Notes: a model not told the origin generated them from the sequence alone. A DNA stretch of 64,000 nt from Apodospora peruviana (GCA_033439685.1 JAUEDM010000001.1:8866001-8930000); one strand, 5' to 3'; positions 1 through 12,270 are shown, numbered from the stretch's first letter. Made by a program: numbers and translations.

Positions 1-3000
1 TCCAACTGCCCCTTCGGTCGGATGGGTCCCTTGACCTCGAGCGTCCCGTAATCCCAGCCCCTTAACTCGCGCGGCATCTGCAGTTCCACACTACGCCAAA
101 CCAAGCTGATCCGTGCTCGGCCATACCCAATGCCGCCCGCCAGTGGGTACGTCTCCATGACCTGGCTGCGATGCTCAAAGACTCGACGAAGCGGAAGGTA
201 AACAACACCCAGTAGAGGATCATTCTCGCCCTCTCGGCTGTCACGGACAGCGATGATGACCTCTGCGGTCTTCCAGTCCTTGACAAACTTTTCCGTGCCG
301 GCGTTGAAGAAGGGCTTGGCGTTCTTCGGTTTCGTCCTGGAGCGGTAAATCTTCCGGTGATTCAGAACTATGGTGCAATAGCTATCCGGCAGGTCGTCCG
401 CTTGCTCCGCCTCGTCTTCCTTGTCTTCGCCGTCACCAGCACCCTGTTTCCTGTTCCGATTGAGCCTGGCGACCTCCAGCCCGGTAACATTGTGGATCTG
501 GATGCCCAGAATACCGCTCGGCAACCCATCAGGAGGTGGTGCAGAGATGATCATGTTGTCTTCCGCCTCTTTGAAGTCCTGCGCTTCTTGCTGGTGAAGT
601 TCTTTCGACTCGTCCTTGGACCAGTTCGCCTCACGCAGTTTCGACATTGCTTGCTCTGAAATCCGGCGCTTGAGCGTCTCAAGGTCGCGAATGCTTGGGT
701 CGAAAGTTTGCTTGTCAAGCTGGGACTGCTGGATATGAGCCTTGGAGAAATAACCAACTGACCACTCCAAGGTTCCCGGCATTTTCTCGTCCGGATCTTC
801 TGCCCGGAGCTCGTCTGACCTGTCGCACATCTTGTTCTTAGTCTTCGAACCATGCATCAGCTCCTTCAAGCTAATCTCGGTCCGCCCAAGGTCGTCATCA
901 GCCGTGTGCTTGTCCGAATCCCAGAGCTGCAGTCGAAGCGTCTCTTCGGCATTAATCTCGTCCGGCGAAACCAATACGGCAGCCCATTCACTCCAGTTAG
1001 GATCGTTTTGGTCGATGGCGATGCGCGTAGATGCGACCGGCTTGCCAAACTTCCCCCACGAGACTGTCACGTAGGAGTCGCTCGATCCACTCTTGGGGAT
1101 AACGCCACCGTCGCCTTGCTTGAACCCACACGCTCGTCGGATAAAGACCATAACAACGCCTCGGGTCAGGGTGTCCTTCTTGAAATCGTCGCCCATCAAC
1201 ATGTCCTTGAGATCCAAAGTCAGTGATTTGGGTGCCACGTATTCGGCGAGAGCAGCATCGATGGCCGATTGCACAAATGAGGAAAGGAGCGGAATGTCCA
1301 TGAGGTTGATGCTGTGTTTTGACAGTGGAACGCAAGAGAGGTCGGCTCGTGGTTGACCAAGGAATGTCAGAGTGCAGAGCTCGAAGAACGGAGGGTCCGG
1401 TGTAAGCTGCAAACGGAGTCGCATGACTCCAACGAGACCTCGCACCTCAACCCACACTGGCACCGCGATGCCACCGGGTAGGTAGAACTTGAGGTAGAGA
1501 TGAGCATTCCTCGCTTTGCTCTTCAGTGATTTCCCGGACGATCTCGCCCTGTACGCGAAGGCGAGTTCCATGTTGACGAAGTCACCTTCCTCGGCCTCCA
1601 TTCCTTCTTCAATTGCCTCTTGGTCCTGCTCTTGCTCTTTGTCGGTTTTCTCCTCCCCATTCCCATTTCCGACCTCTTTGCCGTCTCCCGAATCATCAGT
1701 GTGACCCTCGCCAGGCACGGTGCGATCATTGCCCTTGGAATGCTGGAGATTCCCCTCGGAATCGACCGACTGGCTAGCAGCGGCTGTCGGGAGCCACTTG
1801 ACGCCGAGAATGCGGAAAGCTTCGCTGCCCTGGCCAATATCATCGACACTGACCATCCTGACAACCTTGGGCAAGGAGGCCTGCATGACATCCTCTAGGG
1901 TATCTACCACCGACGCAAACAAGTCAGGATTGATGAGAGGCCAAACCGATGCGAGCAGACTGTTGAGCCAAGCAACGGACTCGGGCATCTCCTTTCCCGA
2001 GCGGATTTTGTCCATCTCATCCTCCCTTGCCGCGTCCCAGGTCTCGTCCTCGAAAATGTCGCCCACCTTTTTGGCCACCCATCCGGAAATCTGCTGCACG
2101 AGAAAGAACGAGCCTCCAGCCGTAATAGCCAGAACGAGCAATGCCCAGGCCCAAGTTAGTGACCACCCTTGACGATCATGCCCAGAAAACCAGCCACCTC
2201 TGTCTGATGTTGAGCCAGAGTGTAGGAATGTGATGACACTCAGCGCCAGCAAACTCAATACGCCAACACCTCCCAACCCTGAAAACACGGCGTTTCGGTA
2301 AGTTCTCATCATCTCACGCTTGGTGTCTTCGAAATCGGGAGGTGGGAACAACTTCCTCATCCCTTCGTGTCCTACATCCAGCTCCCGCTTCTCTTTCCCC
2401 AAGTCCGCTTCGGACTTTGGATCGCGGCCAAACCCAGTCAATGTGCGGTGGTCATCCGCTGAAGGTGGTATGTTCTCTGGGGTGGCCTCCAGGTTCTTGT
2501 CCGTCATATCGTGGATCTTGACCGGGAGATGGGTAACTGGGTCCGTGACTTCTCTGCCGCCGCCAGGTTTGTGCTTCTTCATTGCCTTGCGTTTCTCCTT
2601 GGGATCGATGGAGGAGGCGACGGTTTCGGGTCCTGATTTTTCCTGCTCCTTCATCTTCTGCTGCTGCTCGTCGTCGTCATCGAATGTCTCATCATGGCTA
2701 TCCTCTTCTGACTGAGAGGTAGGTTGGTATTCGCCATCTTGCTGAGATGGGTCGTTTCTATTCGAGCTCGGGTATGGGTCCTTGCTCGTCGTTGGCTTAT
2801 CCTGGTCTTTTGCAATGGCCTTGACTGAATCGTATGCTCGCTTGGTCTTGGAGTCACGCGTCTCGCCTTCTTCTTGCTCCTCAACATCGTCGGTCTGTTC
2901 CTGGCGATGCTTGATTTCGGCACGGTGTTCGCGATATCCCTGTACGGTGGGGACTGGGTGCTTGCCGGTATAGGGCCCGCCGTGGGCTTTTCGCGCCCCG

Positions 3001-3029
3001 CGGTCCTCGAAATCGTCTGCTTGAGACAT
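1..3029 (-). CDS. mug190: Mug190-like SMP/C2 domain protein (3' end beyond window)
   Basis: Uninterrupted reading frame of about 1,009 codons from the ATG at 3029 to the left edge, so the C-terminus is missing. The order is an acidic, hydrophilic N-terminus (about 1-240), two hydrophobic segments (about 245-267 and 290-312), an SMP-like lipid-binding domain (about 350-610, starting near ESVAWLNSLLASVWPLINPD), a C2 domain (about 623-730, with SDSYVTVSWGKFGKP and LQLWDSDK) and a second C2 domain (about 838-966, with DSYCTIVLNHRKIYRS). This matches the fungal Mug190/tricalbin-type proteins, which tether the ER to the plasma membrane and move lipids between them. That role is known for the family and inferred here. 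No intron is seen. The gene is divergent from the OPT transporter across 2.4 kb. The start is supported by the first ATG following an in-frame stop-rich leader. Confidence 0.85.
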   Translation of the reverse strand, partial: MSQADDFEDRGARKAHGGPYTGKHPVPTVQGYREHRAEIKHRQEQTDDVEEQEEGETRDSKTKRAYDSVKAIAKDQDKPTTSKDPYPSSNRNDPSQQDGEYQPTSQSEEDSHDETFDDDDEQQQKMKEQEKSGPETVASSIDPKEKRKAMKKHKPGGGREVTDPVTHLPVKIHDMTDKNLEATPENIPPSADDHRTLTGFGRDPKSEADLGKEKRELDVGHEGMRKLFPPPDFEDTKREMMRTYRNAVFSGLGGVGVLSLLALSVITFLHSGSTSDRGGWFSGHDRQGWSLTWAWALLVLAITAGGSFFLVQQISGWVAKKVGDIFEDETWDAAREDEMDKIRSGKEMPESVAWLNSLLASVWPLINPDLFASVVDTLEDVMQASLPKVVRMVSVDDIGQGSEAFRILGVKWLPTAAASQSVDSEGNLQHSKGNDRTVPGEGHTDDSGDGKEVGNGNGEEKTDKEQEQDQEAIEEGMEAEEGDFVNMELAFAYRARSSGKSLKSKARNAHLYLKFYLPGGIAVPVWVEVRGLVGVMRLRLQLTPDPPFFELCTLTFLGQPRADLSCVPLSKHSINLMDIPLLSSFVQSAIDAALAEYVAPKSLTLDLKDMLMGDDFKKDTLTRGVVMVFIRRACGFKQGDGGVIPKSGSSDSYVTVSWGKFGKPVASTRIAIDQNDPNWSEWAAVLVSPDEINAEETLRLQLWDSDKHTADDDLGRTEISLKELMHGSKTKNKMCDRSDELRAEDPDEKMPGTLEWSVGYFSKAHIQQSQLDKQTFDPSIRDLETLKRRISEQAMSKLREANWSKDESKELHQQEAQDFKEAEDNMIISAPPPDGLPSGILGIQIHNVTGLEVARLNRNRKQGAGDGEDKEDEAEQADDLPDSYCTIVLNHRKIYRSRTKPKNAKPFFNAGTEKFVKDWKTAEVIIAVRDSREGENDPLLGVVYLPLRRVFEHRSQVMETYPLAGGIGYGRARISLVWRSVELQMPRELRGWDYGTLEVKGPIRPKGQL

Positions 3030-5480
3030 CGTAGTCGACGTGTTTAGGGTATATCAATCTCGTGATTGTTAGGTACCGGACAGAGTGAAGAGACAATTAT
3101 CATGCGGAAAAGAAAAAAAAACAGGAAGTGCATAAGACTGTGCGTTGGTTCGGGTTTCGAAGTTCAAAGTCAACGTTGGCCGAGCCTCGAGACTGGGTGT
3201 TACCTTGCCAAAGTTGTTTCCACACTGCATTATTCGGGTTGCAGCTGACGAATTGAGTTCCGGATCGACACTCGGGATCGAATCACATTCCTCTGCTCTT
3301 GCTGTTTTGTCGACAAAAAACTTGAACTAACAAACGCAAAGGTCGCACCAAGCCCTAGTAACTGGTTGCCGATGACGTTTGTTACGTCACCGTCCCAAGC
3401 TGTCAAGTCCACAGTGGGCATTGGCAAGCCTCTTGGCGGACAATGGGGGGGCCAAGTGTGGCGCTGGAACCTTGGCAAGCCACTGTGGCTAGTGCCAAAA
3501 TTCTCCACCGTTCCCGCTGAATTCCCCACAGTACCCCCACTTCTTCCCACTGTTTATCCGTCGGCCCCACCGACCCTGCTGTGCCATCGCTTCGCATCTA
3601 GAACGGTCCATGGAGGCACTTGTCACTGGCTCCCTCTCTCCACTTCCCTTCTCCCGATCTCGTCTACACGTGTTGAACCTACCCAAACCTCGAAGAACCA
3701 GGATCCCTTCAGCGTCGTAACCCACGGCGGGCGGGCGCGAGTATCCGTTGTCGCACAGATCGATTCCTTCGCATGGATTTCGGAACAGGCAGACAGGGTA
3801 ACCAGTACGGCCGACCCTCATTCTCTCCCTGAGCAAGCAGCGATAAATACGGGTAGAACAGTTCTGTGGGCAACGTAGCACCAATTCGGTACCAGTCCAA
3901 CTCAATTGATCCCTCGAGCCAAAGCGAACGCCCATCGAACATGTCAGCGCGACAGCTCTCTGCGCAAGCTCCTTTATCATCACATCCAACACGTACCCCT
4001 GTTCTTACCAAGACGCGCGCATCATGTCGTTAGCAATCGCCATTCGAGAAGATAGCTAAGGACAGCGAAGATAACACCTACCTTATTTACACGTGCCAAC
4101 AACTTTTGCCCCTTTTTGGGATGTGTCAGCCGTCGACCAATCACTCAAGAGCCGAAAAGGACAACCGCCGATCTTGTTGGTTCAGCGTCCCAATTGATCA
4201 GATTGGGCAATCAGAATCAGACCGTTGATGCATACGCGCACAGCATTACATCCATCGCATGACCAAGACCTCGGTCCAACCTTGGTCATCCAGACACTTT
4301 GCAAACCTCAGCTTCACGATAGCATCACGCAGTTGGGCGCCGGGCCATTTACGGTCCTATGCACTCAACATGCAACAGTGACCAACTTGCAGCCTGTTGA
4401 TGGCTTCGGCTCTTCCAGCTCCCGGGTATTTGACAGCGGCGAGTTGTTTTCCCATCACTCTGATGATCCGTCCTTATCTAATGTGCCTGTCATCCTCACT
4501 CCCTCGTCTTTTGCCGTCTTATCATGAGCAAGATATGGAAAGTCCAAGCAGGCCAAGAGGATAGGCGCAGATGGGCGCACCAAAAGGCAAAATTCCACGA
4601 GACGGCGAACTTATTGCCTCCTTCCCTAAAGGGTAGGTGTCCCAGGCCTACCATTCGTCGGTTAAACAAACGTCGCAAAGCACGGCTGCCATGCAATCGA
4701 CTTCTCCCCGCCTTGCATAGTGTCAAGGGATAATTGAGAGATAATTAAGCTTGGAGCCAAGACCGGCCCAGACCCCATCCCGGGCTCACGGCCGAGAGAG
4801 AACCGCCATACAGACGATACCTCGATCGCCCTCGACGCAGCCACAACGGTTTATTAGGGCGCCACCAAGGGGCAGCTCCCGATCTCCACGATGTTCGACC
4901 TTCGATGCAGGTGATCGGCGCGGGGCGCTGTTCGCTCGCCAATGTTGTATCACTCTCGCATTATCTACAGCTCATGACCGTGGACCACTGAGCACGCTCC
5001 AGCCCGCCGAGCCATGCGCCGAGCCGTGATGATTGCACCTACAGTCGCACAGCCGTTATCGCTGCTCCGGTTCATTGTTTAATAACGGCAAAACACGCCG
5101 ACAGCTTCGCTTCACCTATGGTCTGCTTGTTATGGCCTGCATGCCCAGGCCATGTTGCCACCACCCTTGAATTCCTGGGGATGCCTCGTTTGGAAGGTCA
5201 ACCTTATCACCTTCCCCAGACCAAGAATAGGGGCAATTTGTTTTGGCAACCCGCGCGAACTGTTCGCCCTATCTCGTGGGATGTTTGGGACTCCTTACTG
5301 CCATTGACTTACCCGAGGTCTCAGACGCCCGCGTTACCGTACCAGCCCCCGCCCTGAAGCTTTAGATATATTACCACCTACTGTCCCTCTCCTGGGGTCG
5401 TCCCGGACCTCTGGTATCCATCCAGGTCTCCTGCTGTATTCCTCTCCACAGAGTTTCGTTGCTGACCTGGTTGGCCCAAC
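3030..5480. other. Long divergent intergenic region
   Basis: This 2.45 kb stretch lies between two divergently transcribed genes. Several open frames of 60-170 codons exist on both strands (for example 3366-3878), but they overlap one another, lack recognisable domains and look composition-driven. It probably holds the promoters and 5' leaders of both neighbours. The stretch just before 5481 is pyrimidine-rich (CCTACTGTCCCTCTCCTGG), as in many fungal promoters. Confidence 0.5.
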
Positions 5481-8447
5481 ATGTCGAGCGAGAAGAAGGA
5501 GGTTGACATCTTCCCGGTGGCCTCAGCGGCTACCGATGATGACCGGGCCTACAGCAACCCCAAGGAAGCTATTGTATGTTGCGTGCCTTCGTCTTTACAA
5601 ACATACCACTGACAGCCAGACAGGACGCCAAGGAGATCCAGATCGACTCCGAAAATGAGAAGGTTCTTGAGAGGTGGGTCACACATCACAGCATCCCAAT
5701 GCTGGAGACTTTGACTCTGACATGCCTTACACTGCAGTGAGATGGTCGTCACGGAGGATGATCTTATCGAGGCCAAACGCGTTGCCGATACTCTGACCCT
5801 CGAGGGCGTGCGAGAAGTAAGACTCAGTTCTCTCATCAGAGCCACAGTAGCGACTCCGATACTGACTAGCATACCAGACCATGTCGGCCGTGCTCAAGAT
5901 CCACGAGCGCGACCCCAACTTTCCGCACACCATTCTCATGAGAATCCAAGAGTTTCTGGGTATGGCACGCGACATCAAAACCTATGGCTGTGACTGAAAG
6001 CTAACCACCAACTTATCCGCATGATTAGCCAACGAGGAAGTCTTCGAGAATCCCGAGAAGCACGAGGAGCTCATCAACGAGATGAAGCTCGAAGCCGCTC
6101 TCATCACCAACAACAGCCCGTACGCCGAAGTCCGTGCCGTCGTCGACAACAAGGATGACCCGACCACACCCTGCTCGACCGTCCGCGCCTGGACCATCGG
6201 TCTGTTCTTCTCTTTCTTCCTGGCCTTCATCAACCAGCTGTTCAGCATCCGTCAGCCGGCCATCTCAATCGAGTCCAATGTCGTCCAGCTGCTAGCCTTT
6301 CCCATGGGCAAGGCCTGGGAGAAATGGGTCCCCGACTACCGGTTCCGCATGTTTGGCCGCGAGCACAGCCTTAACCCCGGCAAGTTCAATAAGAAGGAGC
6401 ACATGTTGATTGCGATTATGGCCAACACGGCCAAGAGCTTGCCGTACACGCAGTATATTGTCTGGACGCAGGTACTGCCGCAGTACTTTAATCAGCAGTA
6501 CGCCCGAAGCTTTGGGTATCAAATTCTCATTGTAAGCTGCCCCTTTAAACTCCCGGTTCAAAAAAATGGTTGACTGACACAACCCAGTCGCTCTCGACCA
6601 ACTTCATTGGTTACGGTCTCGCTGGTCTGACGCGCCGTTTCATTGTCTACCCGACATACTGCGTCTGGCCCGCCTCGCTGGTCACGATCGCGCTCAACTC
6701 CGCCCTGCACAACGACCGCAACGTCCCCGTGCCGGGTCCCTTCAAGCGTATCTACTCCATGTCACGGTACAAGTTCTTCCTCTGGGCGTTCGGCGCCATG
6801 TTTGTCTACTTCTGGTTCCCCAACTACCTCTTCGAGGCCTTGACCTACTTCAGCTGGATGGCCTGGATCGCCCCGGACAACTTGAACCTCAACATCCTAA
6901 CGGGCATGCAGAACGGCCTGGGCATGTTCAACCCCTGGCCGACCTTCGACTGGAACGTGCTGCTGTATGACGGTCTCGACCCCCTGATGGTGCCCGCCTT
7001 CTCGACCCTTAACCGCGCGTTCGGAATGTGGCTGTTCGGTTTCGTGATTATGGCCGTCTGGTACACCAACACGTGGAACACGGGATACCTGCCCATCAAC
7101 AGCAATCGTGTTTTTGACCACTTCGGACAGCTGTACAACGTCTCGCGCGCCATCAACGACCACGGCATGTACGACCACGACAAGTACATGGAGTACTCGG
7201 CCGCCTACCTGGGCGCGGCCAACGCCGTTCTCTACGGCTGCTTCTTCGCCATCTACTCGGCCGCCATCACGCACGTCTTCCTGTTCCACCGCTACGAGAT
7301 TACCATGGGCTTCAAGAACCTCTGGGCGAGCCTGCGCCGCAGGACGAGAGACGAGACCGGACAGTACAAGGATGTCCACAACCGGCTGATGTCTGCCTAT
7401 CCCGAGGTGTCGGAGTGGTGGTATCTGGCGACTCTGCTGGTTGCGGCCGTGTTTGGGTTCATTGGTGTCGCGGCCTGGCCGACGTACACGACTCCCGGTG
7501 TTGTACCGTATGGTGTCTTCTTGGCGGTCGTCTTCGTCATACCCGTCGGCGTCATCAAGGCCATGACGGGTATCGAGGTGACCCTCAATGTGCTGGCCGA
7601 GTTCATCGGCGGTATGTGGGTGCAGGGCAACGCGCTGGCCATGAACTTTTTCAAGTCGTTTGGATACGTCACGTGCGCCCATGCCGTCCAGTTCGCGAAC
7701 GATCTCAAGATCGCTCACTATATCAAGGTAAGCTTCCCCCCTTCTTCACCAAATTTCCACCATATCTAATTAACTGAATAGATCCCCCCATGGCACACCT
7801 TCGCCGCGCAAATGGTCGCCACAATGGTCTCGACATTTGTCTGCACAGGCGTAATCAACTTCCAAGTCAACATCGAGAACGTGTGCCAAAAGAACGCCCC
7901 GATGCGCTTCTTCTGCCCGGGCCCAAACACCTTCTTCACCGCTTCCGTCCTCTGGGGCACCATCGGCCCGATCAAAGTCTTTGGGTACCAAGGCCAATAC
8001 AAGGAACTCCTCCTCGGATTCCCCTTCGGCATCGTCCTTACAGTCGCCCTGTACTTCGTCCTCAAACGCTTTCCCAAGAATCGGCTCCTGCGCCAGTTCC
8101 ACCCGGTAGCCTTCTGGTACGGCGGCATCAACTGGGCCCCCTATTCTTTCAGCTACGCCATGCCTTCGATTCCGATCGCTTTGTTGTCTTGGTGGTACGT
8201 GCGCAGTAGATATCTGGCGTTCTGGTCCAAGTACAACTTTGTGCTGTCGGCTGCGTTCGGCGCGGGGATCGCGATCGCTGGTATTATCATGTTGTTCTCC
8301 GTGCAGTGGGCTCGGATCCAAATTGACTGGTGGGGTAATACGCAGCCGTATACTGGCTGTGAGGATGATGCGTGCACGCTGCATACGCTTGCTGAGGACG
8401 AGCGGTTTTATCCGTGGTGGGATGGGAAGGCTATTCCTGCTCCTTAA
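5481..8447 (+). CDS. OPT-family oligopeptide transporter
   Basis: Seven exons: 5481-5573, 5624-5673, 5738-5816, 5878-5959, 6029-6531, 6588-7727 and 7782-8447. Phases are consistent throughout and give 870 aa, the usual size for fungal OPT proteins. A short hydrophilic N-terminus is followed by many hydrophobic segments. Family landmarks include SIRQPAISIESNVVQLLAFP, NIEYVCWPASL-type text (here YPTYCVWPASLV), the NPWPTFDWN and NTGYLPINSNRVFDHFG blocks, and WTxPWHTFAAQ-type text (here IPPWHTFAAQ). Family members are proton-coupled importers of tetra- and pentapeptides or glutathione at the plasma membrane; the substrate cannot be read from sequence. The small 5' exons are supported by GT-AG borders and frame continuity. 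Neighbours give no pathway clue. Confidence 0.92.
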
Positions 8448-10387
8448 ACTGACCCAGGAGGAGGCTGTTTCCTTGAGTTTCGCGGGTTTTGTTGAGATAG
8501 TCTAGACTTTGAACTTGGGGTTATCTCTCTTGTTTTGAGCCTGCGTTTTTTTCTTTTTTTTTTTTTGTGTGTATGGATAGAGGTAACTGTGGAGGAACGA
8601 ATCATTCGTTTGATAATATCCTATAACTTATAAGAGGTTAATGAAGTTGTAATCAATGACAATTGCTACTACCCGTTTGAACGAGAGTGAGAAACTGGAC
8701 GCTTTCAATAACTTTCGGTATGAAGGTAACAATCTCGCCGACTGACTCATGTTTCGTTTCCGACTCTCGGAGAGACAAGGTAATTAGAACGGAAATCCCG
8801 AAGTTGAGATTTTCATTTTGCCTACAAGTTCGACATGTCTGTTGATGGGAGGCCTAGCAAACTATGAGACAATCTGGTCTGGTTGGTTGTGTCCTTAAAC
8901 TTCAAAGACGGGCTTCTGACATAACTCATATGTTGTCTCGTGCGTAAATGTGTATCCATTGTTTTCTTTCTTTTCCGTGTCCCGGTAAGCCTTAAGAACA
9001 GGTTTGCAATTTGGACCAGACAATAGGAAGACATCATTTCTCTTGATGATGTTTCCGTCGGTGAATGGTGCTTATAATAACCATGTCACGGATCATCTAC
9101 AGCTCGGCTTCCACCTCATTGCTTTCTCTCGGGAAGAGACGGAGAAAAGCTACTTTTGCTTTGCAATTTATAAATATCAGTCCACGCCCGTGGATGTTTA
9201 ATCTCGTCTCTAACTTCAATGGTAGGTAAGACATCTTGCATTCGATAATTGAACAGATTACCTGCATGTAAGGGAGACATATTAGGTCCAGTTACCTGAC
9301 ATTTCTTTCAGCGAAGTGGCTGATTCATGGTTACATAGTGCAACGGCGTGACCCTGTTCGTGGACGGGTGAGCCGGGCACCACCGCAAAGCACCTTCGTT
9401 TTGGAATCTTTTCTGCCAGGTTGTTTCAAGTTCATGGTGTTCGAGTCGATGACCGACAGTCAATGCTTTTTTCTCTCTCTTTTTTGCGCACTCCTATTTT
9501 CGAAAGGGGATTTTGGTAGTGAGATTAAAAGTGACTCGAGGTCTACCATAGAAGTTGGGGATTTGGAATATGGTGACTGCCCTCCGTTTCGGTTTACGTG
9601 TAGTAATAAACAGGGGGGGAAATGACTCCAGGCACAGCAGAGCCCCGTTTTTTTGGCGCCGTTAATCACATCAAAGTCTAGGTCTGCTTGAAGCTGCAAG
9701 AGGAGTGAGGACCGGAAACCTGGAAAGGGTGGCTTTGATTACCCGGGGAAGACGTCCATGGGTTGGTACGGTATAGGAGAAGATGGCGATTATCTAGATA
9801 GCGCGATATTGTAGCTATGGGAAGACAATACGTATCGGTTGCCTCAGGCAGGTACTATTGCAGTGAAGATCGAATGTGATTCTGCCCGATGTGGCTGAGA
9901 GGTTGTATATCTGTAGGTAGGCAGCCGTTCACAGCCCAAGGCTCAAGCAGATGCACTCAAGTGTAATCACTGTGAACTCGTTTAGGGGGCTCAGCCCCTC
10001 TTCACCATGGGCCGAGTACATACGATGTGGTGGCGTGCATGTTTCGTATATTCAGGTCCTGAAGGGCCGCATACATGCAGCCAGCCAGCCAGCTCTGCGG
10101 AGCCACCGGCGCCAATTCATGAAAGATTTTGGCGACCAATTGAGCTACAGCTGCCGGCAGATCTTGGAACCAACCTGAACGGTGGCAGCTTGTTCTCCGT
10201 CCTGGCTATGTTACCACGCACGATACGGGAGGGATATCTGTTATCTTAAGAGCAATATGTAGTGGAATCTCAGACGGATGAATTTTGACGCCATTCTTCT
10301 TTCACTCCTCACTTCGGATTTCATCATTGATCAATAACCCATCAAATAGGGAATTGAGAGGTCTTGCACAGCACCTCATCATAAACA
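8448..10387. other. Intergenic region, no gene seen
   Basis: A 1.9 kb stretch rich in A+T compared with its neighbours, with a T-run near 8546-8567 just after the OPT stop. Open frames here (for example 9338-9625) are short and without domain signal. The last 100 bases precede the nuclease-like gene A. Confidence 0.45.
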
Positions 10388-11401
10388 ATGCCCACGATCT
10401 ACGACGCGCTGGTCGCCCCGAACCCAAAACTCGACATCATCGCAGAGCAGCTCAAGAACACACCGGGCAGTCTCATCAATGTCGAAAAGGATAACGTGTC
10501 CATCTGGCATGACTTCAACCGCAACACCATCCTGGCCGCGTATCATGATCTACTTTCATTCTCTGCCTTAGGAGGAGCCCTCCCAGCTGGGGGTGGCAAG
10601 CAGAAGTCCGGCGGTAAAGGCCTGTCCCTGAAAGAGTTCTGGTCGACCATCTCCGCCACGTCAAACATGTCAGGATGCGCCTATATCATCCGCAACCGCC
10701 TGGGACTCCCGCCGCTTGCCGCCAGCGGAAGCAGCAATGGGCTGGCTCTCGATTTTCACCCGTTCGAACTCAACCAGGGGAGCTGGATGGGCCAGAGACT
10801 GGACGACCCAGACTGGTTCGTATACGCGGGCGACAAGCAGAACCATGCTCTATTTGTGCTGGGTGAGGGCAAGACCCACCATACATGGCACTCAAGCCGC
10901 CTGGCAAGCATGTCAGCAGTGGGTACGCATAAGCACTTGCTGCCGCTGCAGCTGGTCGCGACGTGCCTCCGCCACACGGGCACGCGGTACGGTTTCTTGG
11001 TGACTGCGCACGAATTTGTTGCTCTCAGGGTGCACCATATCGATTCGTACTCGATTGGTCACGGCACCTTTGGGAAGGCCGGGGTGGAGTATCGGGCAAT
11101 TCCATGGCACTCGAACAGTGGCGGTGAAACCAGTGGTGCTGGGGGGCTGACGGTCAATCTGGCGCTTTGGGCGTTGGCGATGATGGGGGCGAACGATTCC
11201 GGGAGGATTTATGGCGAGCTGGGGACTTATCTGTCGGCGTCGCCTGGGGTTTGGAGCCGTGCTGCTGATGGGAGTTTGGTGCATACTCTGTCGGGGCGGC
11301 GAGCATCTGAAGCCGAGGTTCGTGCTGCGGTTGGTGATGAGGTGGTGATTATGGAAAACAGTCACGGTATGACATTGCGGAGCGGGAGTGGAAGGCACTG
11401 A
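10388..11401 (+). CDS. Stand-alone PD-(D/E)XK nuclease-like protein A
   Basis: Single-exon gene of 337 aa. I do not recognise a named orthologue. The core reads as a PD-(D/E)XK fold: P141-D142 in DDPDWFVYAG, then a hydrophobic strand ending in G159-E160-G161-K162 (LFVLGEGK), then a helix (LLPLQLVATCLRH) and a further strand (TRYGFLVTAHEFVALRVHH). A conserved AGVEYRAIPW block and a C-terminal LVHTLSGR block follow. The gene at 14445-15706 shares this order (PDW, GDSK, TRYGFLITPEELVAVRVH, AGVEYRAIPW, LVHNLSGR), so the two are paralogues. Catalytic residues look intact, so DNA or RNA cleavage is possible but inferred. No signal peptide is seen. It is the first of three same-strand genes, with the FTA2-like kinase gene next. 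Confidence 0.75.
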   Translation: MPTIYDALVAPNPKLDIIAEQLKNTPGSLINVEKDNVSIWHDFNRNTILAAYHDLLSFSALGGALPAGGGKQKSGGKGLSLKEFWSTISATSNMSGCAYIIRNRLGLPPLAASGSSNGLALDFHPFELNQGSWMGQRLDDPDWFVYAGDKQNHALFVLGEGKTHHTWHSSRLASMSAVGTHKHLLPLQLVATCLRHTGTRYGFLVTAHEFVALRVHHIDSYSIGHGTFGKAGVEYRAIPWHSNSGGETSGAGGLTVNLALWALAMMGANDSGRIYGELGTYLSASPGVWSRAADGSLVHTLSGRRASEAEVRAAVGDEVVIMENSHGMTLRSGSGRH

Positions 11402-11510
11402 TTATTTTATTTTTATGTACAGATAGATTCGATTGTTATTTTCTAAAATTTTCTTTTTGTGCCTTGTAGAGTTCTGTAATCTGATAATAAAGGAACGCAT
11501 GTTCATGTTA

Positions 11511-12270
11511 GAAGGCAGGTGGATGGATGGATGGATGGATGGATGGAATTTATTTTGCCCGGAGGCACTAAGCCTGAAGGGCGTATGCACGCTAACTACA
11601 TTCGGTTCATATGCTTCTACCATTGCCTCGTCCAAGCCCTCTACTTTTTCATCTTTAGACCACCCGATGCCTCTTGTCGTGTTATTAGCAGATCGCCTGG
11701 GAGGTTATATTCTCCAAGTGTTCAGCCTCCTATCTTCAGCAGCTGAAGCAGGATCTACTGGTTGAGGCTACGTGGGCCCCTTGGTCGAGTTCTCTTACTG
11801 CGATCGATCTATTCTCTCCACATCCAAATCCAATTTTTCCCGTTGACATGGCGTACTTGATTGTTGCCCGAACCGCCTTCATGTCTGGCGACCATTTCTT
11901 GGGGTCCGATGGCGCTTTTCCTCCCAGATAGAACGAGAGACTCCCCCGTCTTGTTGTTGTACATTGACGCATACCTTCGTAAAGCTGTCCCCTTACGCAT
12001 CGTAGCAGAAAGTGATCTACTGTTTCCTTCGCATGACCGCAATCGCATAGGTCGGATTCAGCAGCTCCGATTTTACATAAAAATCCGTTCAATCTCGCCA
12101 TACCTGTCCGGAGCTGTGCCAGTATACAGGCCTGTTTTCGCTTCAGCTTGTCGTACAGGTCGTGAGTGTGTCTGCCCGGGAGCGCCACATCGATGGTCTT
12201 TGAGAACTTGCCCACCCCTTCCAGGAGCTTTGTCCGCTTTTGCCTGGCTGTTGCTAGTCCGAAGGCAGGT
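11511..12270 (-). mobile_element. 5'-truncated LINE (Tad1/I-like) with 10-bp target duplication
   Basis: The reverse strand carries the C-terminal part of a LINE ORF2. The frame from 12260 to 11736 encodes a KRKQACILAQLRTG-like stretch and a cysteine-histidine cluster (CDCGHAKETVDHFLLRC), typical of the end of fungal RNase H-type LINE polyproteins. The 3' end runs into a (CCAT)n tail, seen as GGAT repeats at 11521-11547. The direct repeat GAAGGCAGGT occurs at 11511-11520 and again at 12261-12270, exactly at the tail end and at the point where the coding similarity starts. These bounds define an insertion of about 740 bp. The frame is still open, which suggests recent arrival. It separates nuclease-like gene A from the kinase-like gene. 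Confidence 0.75.

Noticed and set aside
3366..3992. Overlapping open frames of 167-170 codons on both strands
   Set aside because: They overlap each other, have no domain, no splice logic and lie in a divergent promoter region.
6897..7718. 273-codon minus-strand frame
   Set aside because: It is antisense to the conserved OPT exon, and its His/Val/Arg-rich composition is typical of a shadow frame.
11519..11547. GGAT microsatellite as an independent repeat
   Set aside because: It sits exactly between a target duplication and a LINE 3' end, so it is the LINE tail.
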